From the NCBI GenBank assembly GCA_023525975.1, contig CM042023.1, forward strand, positions 186,001-250,000: 64,000 bases of DNA. Direction: 5' to 3'. How positions within the stretch are numbered: the stretch's first letter is position 1; each line of letters opens with the position of its first letter. Shown one piece after another: positions 9,952 to 21,811 of this stretch. The DNA is from Smallanthus sonchifolius (Eukaryota; Streptophyta; Magnoliopsida; Asterales; Asteraceae). The notes beneath the pieces were generated by a model, which worked only from the letters and a program-made list of their open reading frames with translations, was not told where the DNA came from and searched no databases. The position numbers were made by a program, and so were the translations under genes.

Positions 9952-10566
9952 TTGGTGAAAAAGAAGGCTGTATTCAGAGTCGATTTTTTAGGAAGGAGAG
10001 CAGCCCCTGTAACCGCGGGGCTGGGAAGAAAAGACCGAAAAAGGGTGATTTCGGTGTTCGTTGATGGTGATCTAATCTAGTTGTGATAAGACAACTTCAA
10101 TACTTGATCAATCGACCCGGTCCTTCCCGCCAAGGATAAAAACGGAGTAATGGGGTAGGTTGTTTTTGGCAGAAGATATCCGATCAGATTTGCAGGTAGG
10201 TGGACGTGAAAAGATTCGTCAAAGCAGGAGACTTTGAATCTAGTCTTGCCTAGCAGGTAAAGAAGAAAAACGGAAGAAGCAGCATGGTAGCGAGCTTGTT
10301 TTTTTTCTTTGATCGGTGGTCAAGAACGAGGTTGTTTTGGTGACCCGGGAAGAGGGAGATCGATAGTGGTCAAGTGGGTTTGAAGCAATGAAGAAGAGGA
10401 GATAACAATGGTGTATGCAAATGATAAAAAACATGTGTATGAACATTGTGGTTGTGGAAGTTCATGTCGGGATGATGTAGGACAAGGCTAAGAGAAGGGT
10501 CGGTGGTCCATGAAGGGTCAAGACGGTGAACGGGTCCAAGAGAACTGCATGACAAGATTAGGGGAG

Positions 10567-10871
10567 TGATTATTGGGTTAATCTTGTCATAGTCTAATAA
10601 TATACAGGGTGCAAGGAGTAAGTTGCAAAGTTAGTAGATAAGTAGGAAGTATTTTATTATTTTGCAAGTTTTTAGGTTTACTATTTTGGTTTATCTTTTT
10701 TAATTAGTTTATTCAGTTACATAGTTTAAAGATTTGATTTGATTTAGTTTTCCTAATTTGAGTCTAATTAGGTTGCTTCTTTTTCAAGTATTGTTCTATT
10801 ATAAATAGATGTCTAAGGTTTTTTTGTTTAATAAAATTTTTGGTTCGTATTATTGGGCCTGATTTCTAACA
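10567..10871 (+). repeat. 3' LTR of the small element
   Basis: Begins TGATTATTGGG directly after the purine-rich AGGGGAG and ends TTCTAACA. It is nearly identical to 9634-9937. Confidence 0.8.
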
Positions 10872-10965
10872 GAACTCTGGCTCGATTTAATTTAAATTTT
10901 AACGAGTCAATTTCGAGCAGCTCACAAGCCCCTAACCTCGTTTACACCCCTGGTAATGTCTTTAG

Positions 10966-11448
10966 TAGGGGTGTTCAAAGTCGGATATCCGAAATTTTCG
11001 GATAGTGGATTTCACTATCCGAATCCGAATCCGAAATTTCGGATATCCGAATTTCGGATATCCGAAAATTCGGATACGGATTCGGATAGTGAAACGGATA
11101 TCCGAAAATATAAAAAAAAATAAAAAAATATATAAAAATAATATTTTTAAATTACAAAAACAATTAAAAACCTTAAAAAACATTAGAAAATATACATATA
11201 AAAATATATAAATATAATATATCGGGTTTTGATTCAAATTTCTTATTTTTAAATAATAAAAACAATTAAAAAAATATATAAATATAATATTTCGGATATT
11301 CGGATATCCGAACTATCCGAAATATCCGAAAATCACTATCCGAATCCGAATCCGAAAATCCGGATATCCGAATTTTCGGATAATTCGGATTCGGATTTTC
11401 GGATAATTCGGGTTCGGTTTCAGATTCGGATTTTTTTGAACACCCCTA
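10966..11448. mobile_element. hAT-type MITE, 483 bp, with 8-bp TSD
   Basis: The ends are TAGGGGTGTTCAAA and its inverse TTTTGAACACCCCTA. GTCTTTAG flanks both sides (10958-10965 and 11449-11456), the 8 bp typical of hAT insertions. The body is packed with TTCGGATATCCGAA-type palindromes and AT-rich sequence. The open frames across it (Arg-Ile repeats) are artefacts. Confidence 0.9.
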
Positions 11449-11456
11449 GTCTTTAG

Positions 11457-11859
11457 TATAAAATTTTGTCTTAGGTGTAATTTACTTAATTATATTTAAC
11501 GAATTTGATAGTAATATAAAGTGGAGTTTTGGTTCATGGTAATCATAAATAACAGTGATGGGGGAAGCATGGGTGTTGATATTTTGACCTATCTTCTCTC
11601 TCCATCGCACGCGCTCTTCACTTTACCAGACAATCCTTTTCTTAAATAAATTACTCCATTTATCCATTTCCTTTCCTTTTTCGGATTTCTTTTTTTTTCT
11701 TTTCTAAAAAATACGGATTATTTGATTTTCCTCGGTTTATACATGTAAAATTACTTTATAACGTATAAAATGATGGTTTAAGTATATAAAATAAATTTTA
11801 ACTTTTCTAGTAAAGTAAATTTTAATTATTTGATTATAAAGTAGTCAAATAATCAGTTT
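11457..11859. other. Non-coding
   Basis: AT-rich sequence in which I see no gene or clear element. Confidence 0.5.
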
Positions 11860-11873
11860 AGGAGTTGTTACAC

Positions 11874-11991
11874 TCGGTAGCGGCTTTTGCCTATTAAATT
11901 GGAGGTCCTGGGTTTAAACCCAGAAATGAGGTGAATTATTTGGTGTAATTTAGCAGTAGGAGTATGGTAGATTTGCCGTTCAAAAAATCTA
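11874..11991 (+). mobile_element. tRNA-derived SINE, 118 bp, 14-bp TSD
   Basis: A perfect 14-bp duplication AGGAGTTGTTACAC lies at 11860-11873 and 11992-12005. The body starts with an A-box-like CTCGGTAGCGGC, has a B-box-like CTGGGTTTAAACCC about 35 bp on, and ends GCCGTTCAAAAAATCTA. Confidence 0.85.
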
Positions 11992-12047
11992 AGGAGTTGT
12001 TACACGGAATCTAATTTTGATCCTCTAATTACCTATGACCAGTTAAA

Positions 12048-12167
12048 TTTTTTTTTGAACGGCTAATCTTATTCTAAATTTACTCCATGTCTCAAGTGAG
12101 ACTAGAACCCAACACCAATTGAGTGAAAAATCATACACCTTTACCACTAAACCAATCTAGTGGTTAT
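12048..12167 (-). mobile_element. SINE of the same family, inverted
   Basis: On the minus strand it shows A-box-like TAGTGGTAAAGG, B-box-like GGGTTCTAGTCTC and the same 3' end GCCGTTCAAAAAAA. ATGACCAGTTAAAT on one side and ATGACCAATTTAAAT on the other look like its TSD. Confidence 0.75.
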
Positions 12168-12189
12168 CATGACCAATTTAAATAATTAA

Positions 12190-12283
12190 CTTATTCTAAA
12201 TTTACTCCATGTCTCAAGTGAGACTAGAACCCAACACCATTTGGGTGAAAACCTTTACCACTAGACCAATGTAGTGGTTATTA
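12190..12283 (-). repeat. Tandem partial copy of the inverted SINE
   Basis: Repeats the previous SINE from ATTCTAAATTTACTCC through its flank ATGACCAATTTAAATAATTAA. This indicates a local duplication of SINE plus flank rather than a new insertion. Confidence 0.75.
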
Positions 12284-12534
12284 TGACCAATTTAAATAAT
12301 TAATAGATGAAATTTTATCAAATATGTCAATTGTTATATTTGATTATTACAACTTCAAAATTGAAATATTAACCGGTCAAAATTGAAATATTAAATAATT
12401 AATAGACCAAAATTACTAGAATCAATTGTCAAAATTGATTCTAGTAATTTCATTTTGAAGTTGTAATAATTAAATATATGTATTTTAGAGAATACTTACA
12501 CCTTTTATCCCTCAACTTTTGGTTATTTAAATAA

Positions 12535-12735
12535 TAATTGCACCTTTAAAATAACCACCCTTCATGATTTTTAAATGGCCAAAACTTTTTTATACCTTAA
12601 TATTTTTTTATAAAAAGTTACACCATAAAAACAAACATTTTATTCTCTTTAATTTGATTATGGTATTGCTATGGTTTTTATAATAAAAAAAATAACATGT
12701 TACGTAATTGCATATCAACACCTCTGTTTTTGTTT
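12535..12735. repeat. ~200-bp dispersed repeat, copy 1
   Basis: Matches 20815-21025 at many words, for example ACACCATAAAAAC, CATTTTATT, TATTGCTAT and AATAACATGTTACG. The two copies lie on either side of the retroelement nest. I see no coding content. Confidence 0.7.
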
Positions 12736-12875
12736 CCTCTATAGTAACCGACGGTATCTTCGCGACAATCCCAAAAAATTCTAAAATCCGCCATCAATGT
12801 CCCTAAAATAAAAATCTTCAATTCAATGATATAAAATCCGGCTACATTGACCGTTTTTTAAATACACACATAACA

Positions 12876-12876
<1 letters not shown>

Positions 12877-12924
<48 letters not shown>

Positions 12925-12945
12925 GCTAATATCTTTCTGCTCTCA

Positions 12946-13013
<68 letters not shown>
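12877..13013. repeat. Two (TA)n tracts
   Basis: 12877-12921 and 12947-13013, separated by 25 bp. Confidence 0.95.
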
Positions 13014-13018
<5 letters not shown>

Positions 13019-14326
13019 TATAATTCAACTCCCACATAATTAAGAGTGCCTTAGATTCTCTCACCCACCATCTATATTAACTATATATAGTATATTATAA
13101 TACATATGAGTAGGACAAAAATATTTTTTACATAATTTTAAGAGTTTAAATAATTACAACTTTTAAAGTGTCACACCCTGCCCCAGGCACCCCTTGGACG
13201 GTTGTGACAAACGATTGGTACCTGCTTTGATTTCATAGTTTTTATAAAACACAGCGGAAATCTTTTCACAAGGATCGTTTCATCTCTTGTTCAACCTCAA
13301 GGGTTGTATTTGTAAATATCAAAACTCAGTTGGAAAACAAAAGTCTTGTATTTACTTTAATAAACACAGAGATTTAAATACCCTTTTTTCATTTGATTTT
13401 AAAACAGAGTTTGAAACCATATACATCTCTTGTCTCATATGGACAAGTTCAAGCAACGGGAAATAGTACTATTCGAGGTTGATCAGTTCCTCGGTCCTAT
13501 CTCCTTTTTTTCTTTTTCAGGATTATCTATGCATGAGGCCTGATAATGCAACATGCATTTTATCCTTTCATAGTCCCCGGGTCAGATCTCATGTCTACCC
13601 TTCACTTTTTCTGGGTTAGATCTTATGTCTGCCCATATCCCTTTTCTTTCACATTTTATTTAACACCTGAAAACATTTTGAAAATAAAACGTCAGCGCGA
13701 ACGCCGGTGAATACAATTATCTTGACATAAAATCATTTGGCACAAACAAGTATTAATTTCATAATCACAACTTTATGTTCAATCCACACATTCAGCAGGC
13801 CCGTCCTGTTCAATCGCACCACAATATACATTGGCTTCATGTCTTATAACAAGGGACAGGTTTGCCTCCAAAGTTGTTATAAGACAAGCACCAGCCGCAA
13901 TCCGAGAATTTCACATAATACATGAAACTTAGTAGTTGAAATATACATAATGTTACACTGATCACATAATACACGAAACTTGTTTGCAAAATACATGATA
14001 CCAAATTGTTCACACTATACAATATACATGATACTACGTTGCTCACATTATACCTGAAACTTCATTGTTTACAAAATGCAAGATACTAAATTGTTTACAT
14101 TTATAAAATACATTATACTAAATTGTTTACGTCATACATGAAAACTTATTTGATACTAAATTGTTCACATTATACATGAAACCTATTTGTTTATAATGTA
14201 CATGACACTAGATCATACATGGAACTTATGTGTTTACATTATACACGAAACTAAATTGTTTACAATTGTTTCAATTGATCGACCACATTGTACACAAGGC
14301 ATGATTATCCACCTTATACATGAAAG

Positions 14327-16497
14327 TGAAACACCCTTAATTTAAACATCGGTTATAATAAACATTTACACACGCGTAAGCATTTATCCCAAGATTTTTT
14401 TTACTGTTCGCGTGTCGCGAACTTCTGGGGCCCTCCCTTCGCGTGCCGCGAGGGAGTCCCAAAAACACAAATCCGGAAAACCAGGTCTTCGCGTGTCGCG
14501 AAGACCTGACCTTGGTTCTTCGCGTGACACGAAAACACCCAGCAAACAGAAAGTTTTGAGACCTGTGCAGTTTTCAACACTTAGCCAAAATTTCCATCTT
14601 TTACCATTTCAACAAAATTTTCCCAACACTTATGTTTTTGATAAGAGATTCAAAACATCATTCACATACACTAAAACACCAATTCTTGTTTCAAATTTAC
14701 ATCCCTTTCGAGGATTTCAATTTACATCCCAAATTCAACCATTTACACATACGAGTACCCGTCAACGCCTTGGACTTGACTTGGACTACATCGGAGATTT
14801 TCCTACATAACCACGTAAACATATCACCATTAGTAATGAAGATAAATATATCAAATAAGTAATTACAACTTGTTTTTACCATTCACCCATTTGACCCGTT
14901 TGCACCCAATTTGTCATTAGGCTACAAATAACTTGCATTTCACCTTACAAGTTCCATTATTTTCATATAACATTCATAAACATATCACTATTAGTAATGA
15001 AGATAAACATATCAAACAAGTAATTACAACTTGTTTTCACCCATTTAACCCGTTTACACCCAATTTGTCATTATGCTACAAATAACTTGCATTTCACCTT
15101 ACAAGTTCCATTCTTTTCATATAACATTCATAAACATATCACTATTAGTAATGAAGATAAACATATCAAACAAGTAATTACAACTTGTTTTCACCCATTC
15201 ACCCATTTGACCCGTTTGCACCAAATTTGTCATTAGACTACAAATAACTTGCATTTCACCTTACAAGTTCCATTCTTTTCATATAACATTCATGATTAAC
15301 ACATTTCCATTTCCATTATGGCATATAGTCCATAACTTCATCACCACATTTTCATTATGATTCTTAGATCATAACTTCATATCCACATATCCATTATGGT
15401 ACTTAGACCATAACTCCATATCCACATATCCATTATAGTATAAAAACTATAACTACATTCATTCACTTACTCATACACCTCTATGCACATTCATACCACA
15501 TAACACATTATGCAACTTAACACATTATACATACAACATTGCATATGACACTATTTATCATCAATTACTAAGTAAGTGCAAAAACACTTACCTTTCGGGT
15601 TAGAAGATCCCGTTCCCCCTTCAAGTTTTGCAATTTGATTACCTAAACACATTCACCTAGTTTAGAAATCCATCATACAACAAAATCACAATTTAATTGG
15701 GTTCACAACCCAATTTCCCATTTCCAACCCAAACTGACCCGTTTGGGTTATTACCATATCCAAACACCCTCTTTCCATCCAAACACACCTACTTGAGTTT
15801 CATTTCCAATTCCTTGACACTAATTTCTCATTCAATAATTTTCATTATGTTAATTTGGTGTTTATTCAAGTGTCTAACATCATATAAACACTTAACCATT
15901 TATTAATTCAACATCCTATCATCATAATCCAAACACCCCCAAATTTCTCCATATGAACCCTAACTTTTCATAATCATAATCAAAGGGTTCTAGGATGTTA
16001 ATCACCATTCTTTACCTTTAGATTAGCTAGATTATCAACAATCTAACACCAATTAACCACATGCATCATAAATTTTTGGATTTCTACAAAACCCACCACT
16101 AGCTTATCAAAGGTGAAATCAATGGAAGATAATCACTTACTTGATGTTAGAAAGGTGATGTGTGAGCCAAAACCTTCATAAAACAAGCTTCAATGCACGA
16201 TTTTGCTTTAATTTCACTTTCTCCCTTTTTCTCCCTTGAAATGAACGACCCTTTCACCAACAATGACCCAATTTTGACTTCACCAAGTCAAATATGGCAG
16301 ATTTGCAATATTTACAAGTTTGGCCCCTCATCTTCCATTCACCCATTTCATTCCAAAATTAGTTAAAAACTAATATAACCCCAACACTAACTTGAAACCC
16401 ACTTGTTTCAACTTATTTTCTAAAATATTATTTCCCCCATAATATTAATTAGAATATTTATTTATTTATAACGAAACCCGGATTTTGGTTCGTTACA
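14327..16497 (-). mobile_element. Solo LTR, 2171 bp, with perfect TSD
   Basis: Minus-strand ends are TGTAACGAACC and GGGTGTTTCA. GAAAG flanks both sides (14322-14326 and 16498-16502). It interrupts sequence that is continuous in the related element at 35.46-35.50 kb. Four copies of TTCGCGTGTCGCGAA-like palindromes lie at 14408-14535. It is a product of LTR-LTR recombination. Confidence 0.85.
14815..15296. repeat. ~160-bp tandem repeat, three copies, in the solo LTR
   Basis: Each copy includes ATCACTATTAGTAATGAAGA, AATTACAACTTGTTTTCACC and CAAATAACTTGCATTTCACC. Copies begin near 14815, 14976 and 15127. Confidence 0.85.
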
Positions 16498-17350
16498 GAA
16501 AGCTACTCGGGGTTTGACGTATTCTTGTTCAAACGCAAGGAAGCTATGGAACCCTAAGTTATGCTATGTTATTACTCTTTAAATGCTAAGTGACCTTACT
16601 ATCTAGGGACATAGTTACTTATTAGCAACTCATATGTGAAAACAATAGACATAAACTAAGTGAATTTGTGCTCCCCCTTGACCCACACACAATAGGATGA
16701 ACTATACGGACCATGCGACGATTTGGATAATTACGAGTGTACACGTAATTATAAAAATCAGCGCACGGGAAACATAGTGAATTCTGTTGTGTGTTATGAC
16801 ATGAAACCACCGTGATATATAGTAACGAAACTAATGTGATATGATAAGGCCTTGGTGGATACGTCGCTGGTACTTCCTATATATAAGTGTTCCTGTCATA
16901 TTGTCAAAAGTATCGTTACTCGTGTCACGTAAAGTTTTATGTTATTTTGACCTAGACCAATGTTTGTGAAGTCTCTTATCCACTGACAGTTCTTGAGCAT
17001 GTTAGACTACATCTTAAACAAACCATGATCATCAAGTTCCCATCAAATCCATTCCAAGTAACGCATTTCACCTTTAGAATCCAAATTATTATTCGACATT
17101 CCTCCTTAAGTTCTTTTCAAAACTAAATTCATCATCATTCATACCTGACCTTGAGAAACACACCCGAATCTTGTCATTAATCGTACTCCTCGACCCAACT
17201 TTCAAAATTCGTTGAGAATCTAAACGTGACTCAAGGTTTACTTAAGAGAACGTGAGGATCAAATGAAGTTTAAGTATCCTCATCTCCTTACTGATTCAGT
17301 AGCCTTCAACAATTTAATTTCGGGACGAAATTCCCTCAACTTGGGGATAC

Positions 17351-20300
17351 TGTAACATCCATGACTTTTCGGCTCTATTTATTTTATTTATTTCAATAAT
17401 AACACTACATTTAAATCCTGCATTTATTCAAGCACATTTTACCACATAAGTCATTATTTTAATTAATATTCCATTCAAAATTTAAAACCTTGCATTTACA
17501 TATAAATTTCTATATCACTTGTTCGTATGTTTATTTATATGTATCTATATATATGTATAAATATTTACTTATAAATATTTGTATACAAATATATTTATAT
17601 ATTTGAATTTATTGATCACATAAGAAGATTTGTTTAGCAAATATATATATATATATATATATTTGACATTTTAAATTAGTTTTTATAAGTTTATAAAAGA
17701 AAATTTAAATTTTATATAAAATTACATAAGAATGAAAATAAACAAAACTAGTTTGAACCCCCTTTAGTCATTGGAACTCCCAACCTTGAACTCCCACATT
17801 TGTATTTGGACCCTTACACCTCAAATTAGACCTATTCAAGGGTTTCGAACCCTTTAACTGACCCTTTGACTTTCTTAAGTCAAACAGGACGAATTTCTTG
17901 AAATTGAGCATCGAATTCAATCATACACGAATGCATTGGACTTACCTTATATACTTGAATTATTTTCGAACTGTTTTCAATCCAATTAACATAACAATTT
18001 AACACGTTTGCGCGGTCTAATTCGGATTCAAACAGTTTGACTTTTGAGAGTCAAACCGTGTTGAATTCAAGCTGTATCTAAGAAATTTCACGCGTTCAAA
18101 ACCCGCAAATCATGCCTTGATTATTCTCGCATAAATCTAGACCTTAATCGCGACCCAATTCATCAACACCCGTTTTAATTCACGCGTTATTGGTGTTGAC
18201 AACTATTCCCTACTAACCCGAATCGAATCAAACCTTTTAGGTGAAATTAATCCGTTTGAATCATTCCCTCACATTCGCACATCCTCTTACGAACTCCCCC
18301 AACCACAAATTGATCGACATTACACCTCTGGAACTCTGTCAAGCTTCAATAACAATCGAGTTTTCGTTCCAGTCGTTCTCTCTCGTCACATCACCATTCC
18401 AAGTAAGATTTAGTGCTCCTAGTTCATAATCCACTGGCGATCATTAACCCTCTATCAATTCGGCATGACCGATGTTATCGGGTGCAATTTTGATTAGGGT
18501 TCTTGACCATTTATGCGTATTCTGAATTGGGGATAACCCTTGATTTAGAAATCGTATACCTTTAAGTGGGTTCCCTATTAGACCAGCGAAACCATCTGGT
18601 ACGACTGGCTAAGGCATTGCACCATCGGATGGCGTGGGTTCGAAACCCACACCCCAACCTTTTGGCGTGTACCTCTAACCAGACCTGGCCCCTTGTTATC
18701 TACAATTTAATGCAAAATGAACCGGATCATTGACGCGGGTGACTCCCATGGTTCAGTGGTAACACGAGTTTCTCATACATAAACCACATGGGTTCGAACC
18801 GGGTGGTCTGCAATCATTTTTTAAAAATCATTTTAACACTCCAAATCATTTTATAAAAATAAATTTACAAAACCTAGATTATCTAGGATTGTTTTAGTAC
18901 TACAAATGACAAGTTTATAAGGAGAAGCATTTATTTTGTTATTCAATTACTTTTAAAACTTTAATAAAACACAAAAATCATTTTAAACATGATTTAAATA
19001 AAATTATTGTTTTAAACAAAACACCTAATTTACTCACTTGGTTTATAAATTATAATTATTTTTATAAACCCATTTTATCATGTAAAGTTTTACACAATCA
19101 TTGTTTATAATCTACAAAATCATTTTACCCTAAATTAATAACTAGTTGGGTTTAAAAATATTAAGTATTTAAAAACATAATTTTCTAATTATATTAATAT
19201 ATATTTAGATCATTATACTCTTTATTTCGAAACACTTTTTATTATGATAATTAAATAGATGAAAAGGTTTTTATTCATTTAATTACATATCTATTTAAAC
19301 TAAATAGTTTTATAAAACCTTATTCACTTATGATTTCTTTATTCATAAACAAAGGAACATACATTGATTCAAACGTTTTGCTCCTAACCTTTTGTTCAAA
19401 AACAAATACAATTATACATATTTTTACACACGACCTTATATGAGAATACATAAGTACCCTTTTGTACACAAACACATCCCTTACATGATGTAACACGAAC
19501 ACTTTTGTACAAATCCCATTGAACCCTAGACATTGACTTAGACTTTTGTGCATAGTATTGATTCAAATTCATATAATTCAACTCTAGGTTAACCTTGTGA
19601 TTTGCAAATCACTTGTGCTAGCTTTTGCTCGTGCTATCTACAAACAATCTCCATGTGAGTTTACATAGCCTCTTTCCTTTTTGTACATTTTTGGGGTGAA
19701 ACATGATTCCTCAGTAACTTACTATTTACAATTACATACGTACAATTCTACAATATGATCATATGTGTTTATTTGTGCTTTGTACTTGAATGCTAACTGT
19801 TAAGGCTACATATACATGACACACTCGTGCAATCATTAACACATTACACCAGTATAACATGTGTTGTTATGCCCTACATTACATCTGGATAACATGTGTT
19901 GTTATGCCCTACATTTACATCAGGATAACATGTGTTGTTATGCCCTACATTTACATCAGGATAGCATGTGTTGTTATGCCATACATTAGGATAACATGTG
20001 TTGTTATGCCCTTCAGTTACAAGGTTACATTTGTGCAACTAGCTTAACTTAGATTCTCCATAAATGCTTTATAAACCATGTATCATATGAATTGTACAGA
20101 AAATATTTGAACTCTACTTGTGGTGTCAAAACCTATGTATGCTCACAAACTATTTATAGTTGACCCTCTCATTTCAATCATATTTCAGGGACTAAGCTTT
20201 GAGTTCATATTCAAGATGCTACACATAGGAATCAAGGACCTAGTTAAATAAATAGTTAAACCTTGTTGATGCATTTCATTTTCTTTGATTGTATTAGTTG

Positions 20301-20415
20301 AACTTGTTATGAAATCCAGTAAATTTAATATATGAAATTTTTAGTTGAACCATGTGCTTTTGAACAGTATACATGTCCCGCCCCGACGTATTCCGCCGTC
20401 GGTTGGGGTGTGACA
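17351..20415 (+). repeat. 3' LTR of the truncated element (3065 bp)
   Basis: Starts TGTAACATCCATGAC after a polypurine-like TTGGGGATAC and ends CGTCGGTTGGGGTGTGACA, the same end as the LTRs at 32182 and 38536. It contains two Pol III-like segments: 18608-18655, with TGGCTAAGG then GTGGGTTCGAAACCC, and 18744-18805, with TTCAGTGGTAAC then ATGGGTTCGAACC. It also carries a 36-bp tandem repeat near its end. Confidence 0.8.
19856..20012. repeat. 36-bp tandem repeat in the LTR
   Basis: Five units of AACATGTGTTGTTATGCCCT followed by ACATTTACATCAGGAT. It occupies the same relative place as the 48-bp repeat at 59745-60010 in another LTR of this group. Confidence 0.85.
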
Positions 20416-20800
20416 CGATATGTGGACCATGTCGGTCCGATATCTAGACTCACTTCCCATCATTAGGGTTGAGTCATTGAACACGTGTTATCACCACAAA
20501 TTGCGGCTGAGAGGAGGTTTGCGGACCGTTATGGTTTGATGTCGGTCCGATAGCCGACTCAACAACCAATTGCGGACCGTTATGAATAAGGATGTCGGTC
20601 CGATATCTGACTGAGTTTCACTTTGGTCTGATATCCAGAACCTTATTCACTTCGGACCGATTGAAAAATGATATCGGTCCGATATCTAGCTATTTTCACA
20701 AATTTTCATTTTTAACGCTAGACTTTGGTACTTTAGATACACAAGTCCTTATAGGTTTTAACTTTGGCATTTCTTGAACATTTTTATGGCAGGTGTTACA

Positions 20801-21365
20801 TAAAGCATCTGGTACAATCCTTTAAAACAGTATTGACTTTTAAACCAGCTTCCCCCCTATGATTTTTAAACGATCATAAGTTTTTCATATGTTAATAATT
20901 AAAAAAAGTACACCATAAAAACGAGCATTTTATTATCTTTAATTTGAGTTTGATATTGCTATAGTTTTTTTAATTAAAAAAAATAACATGTTACGTTATT
21001 ACCGGTGTCTGTGTTCCCCGTCGCATTACGCAAGTACCCCTCTAGTTTTAATCTATAAACAAATAGTCTAAAGTAATAGTTACATATAATAAAGTAGTTA
21101 AATGGACACCAAAACAACCCCCCTCATTTAAATGAAAAATAATATAACTTGTTGAATACTACTGTCTGTTTCTAGCTAGGACCCTAAATATTTATGTACG
21201 ATCGGTTATGCATATAGGATATCAATTCGTGTATTGTATTTGTATGTGAGAGGGAGCAAATTAAGACATCCTTTATTTATTTATTTATTTATTAATATTA
21301 AAGATTAAAGATATATAATATTATACATATGCATGAATGGACCCACCATGCAAATTAATTTGGTT
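20801..21365. other. Intergenic; dispersed repeat copy 2 and glutaredoxin upstream region
   Basis: 20815-21025 is the second copy of the repeat at 12535-12735. The rest is AT-rich upstream sequence of the glutaredoxin gene, with a (TTTA)n run near 21272-21292. Confidence 0.6.
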
Positions 21366-21375
21366 GTATAAATAT
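21366..21375 (+). promoter_or_regulatory. TATA box of the glutaredoxin gene
   Basis: GTATAAATAT lies 71-80 bp upstream of the ATG at 21446, a normal plant distance. Confidence 0.6.
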
Positions 21376-21445
21376 CCCAATTAACTCATGATGATCGATC
21401 AGTACTCATATATCTCTCATTTCATCATCAGTTGATAACAAAAGT

Positions 21446-21811
21446 ATGCATTACCAAACCGAATCATGGGGTACCTACTTGCCACCCACAACCACCGTTA
21501 ACGACCGTATTGAACGACTGGCCGCCGAGAATGCAGTGGTGATATTCAGTCTGAGCAGCTGCTGCATGTGCCATGCCATCAAGCGCCTCTTCTGCGGCAT
21601 GGGGGTCAACCCAACCGTCTACGAGCTCGATCAACAGCCTCTCGGAAAAGAAATGGAGAAAGCTTTGATGAGGCTGCTGGGCAGCAGCTCGCCGGTGCCG
21701 GTGGTATTCGTGGGCGGAAAGCTTGTCGGAGCTATGGATAGAGTTATGGCTTCTCACATCAGTGGCACCCTTGTCCCTCTCCTCAAAGAGGCAGGTGCTC
21801 TTTGGCTTTAA
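21446..21811 (+). CDS. CC-type (class III, ROXY-like) glutaredoxin
   Basis: An intron-less gene of 121 codons. Residues 39-42 are CCMC, the active-site motif that defines land-plant CC-type glutaredoxins, placed after the first strand (VVIFSLSSC). Further on are the conserved VPVVFVGGKLVGAMD (the TVP-like cis-proline and glutathione-binding region) and the C-terminal ALWL. In ROXY proteins ALWL is needed for contact with TGA bZIP factors and TOPLESS-type repressors. Length is normal (100-150 residues). The likely role is redox control of TGA factors in the nucleus and cytosol, in development, defence or nitrogen signalling. Which ROXY it is cannot be told from sequence alone. There is no sign of decay. 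Both neighbouring stretches are repeats. Confidence 0.97.
   Translation: MHYQTESWGTYLPPTTTVNDRIERLAAENAVVIFSLSSCCMCHAIKRLFCGMGVNPTVYELDQQPLGKEMEKALMRLLGSSSPVPVVFVGGKLVGAMDRVMASHISGTLVPLLKEAGALWL

Larger units (their letters stand above)
9634..10871 (+). mobile_element. Small non-coding LTR retroelement (TRIM/LARD-like)
   Basis: Two direct repeats of about 305 bp (9634-9937 and 10567-10871) are nearly identical. Each has a TATA-like TATAAATAGA and ends TTYYAACA. A primer-binding site TGGTATCAGAGC lies two bases after the 5' copy (9940-9951), and a purine-rich AGGGGAG precedes the 3' copy. The 0.63 kb interior has no gag or pol. AACTC occurs at 9629-9633 and again one base after the 3' copy (10873-10877), a possible TSD. 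It must rely on a relative for replication. Confidence 0.85.
13905..20415 (+). mobile_element. Truncated plus-strand giant-LTR element (3' internal part and 3' LTR)
   Basis: The interior (about 13905-14326 and 16498-17350) is related to 34920-36268 of the intact element downstream. Shared features are degenerate units of TACATGAAACTT and ATGATACTAAATTG, the word CTCGGGGTTTGACGTATTC, and CCCTCAAC.TGGGGA before the LTR. The LTR is 17351-20415. The 5' LTR and most of the interior are missing. The left boundary is approximate, and no matching TSD was found for the right flank CGATA. Confidence 0.65.
13169..20800 (-). mobile_element. Outer giant LTR (solo or remnant), interrupted by inner elements
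   Basis: Read on the minus strand it starts TGTAACACCTGCC (20800) and ends GGGCAGGGTGTGACA (13169). TAAAG flanks both ends (13164-13168 and 20801-20805). The right part (20416-20800) carries repeated TCGGTCCGATATC words. The left part (13169 to about 13900) has no gene. Between them sits a younger plus-strand element. I see no gag or pol belonging to the outer element, so it is most simply a solo LTR later split by the insertion. Confidence 0.7.

Noticed and set aside
11005..11237. Frames rich in Arg-Ile-Arg over the MITE
   Set aside because: By-product of the TTCGGATATCCGAA repeats.
18600..18810. Functional tRNA genes
   Set aside because: Only A/B-box-like words are present; no full cloverleaf or acceptor stem could be built.
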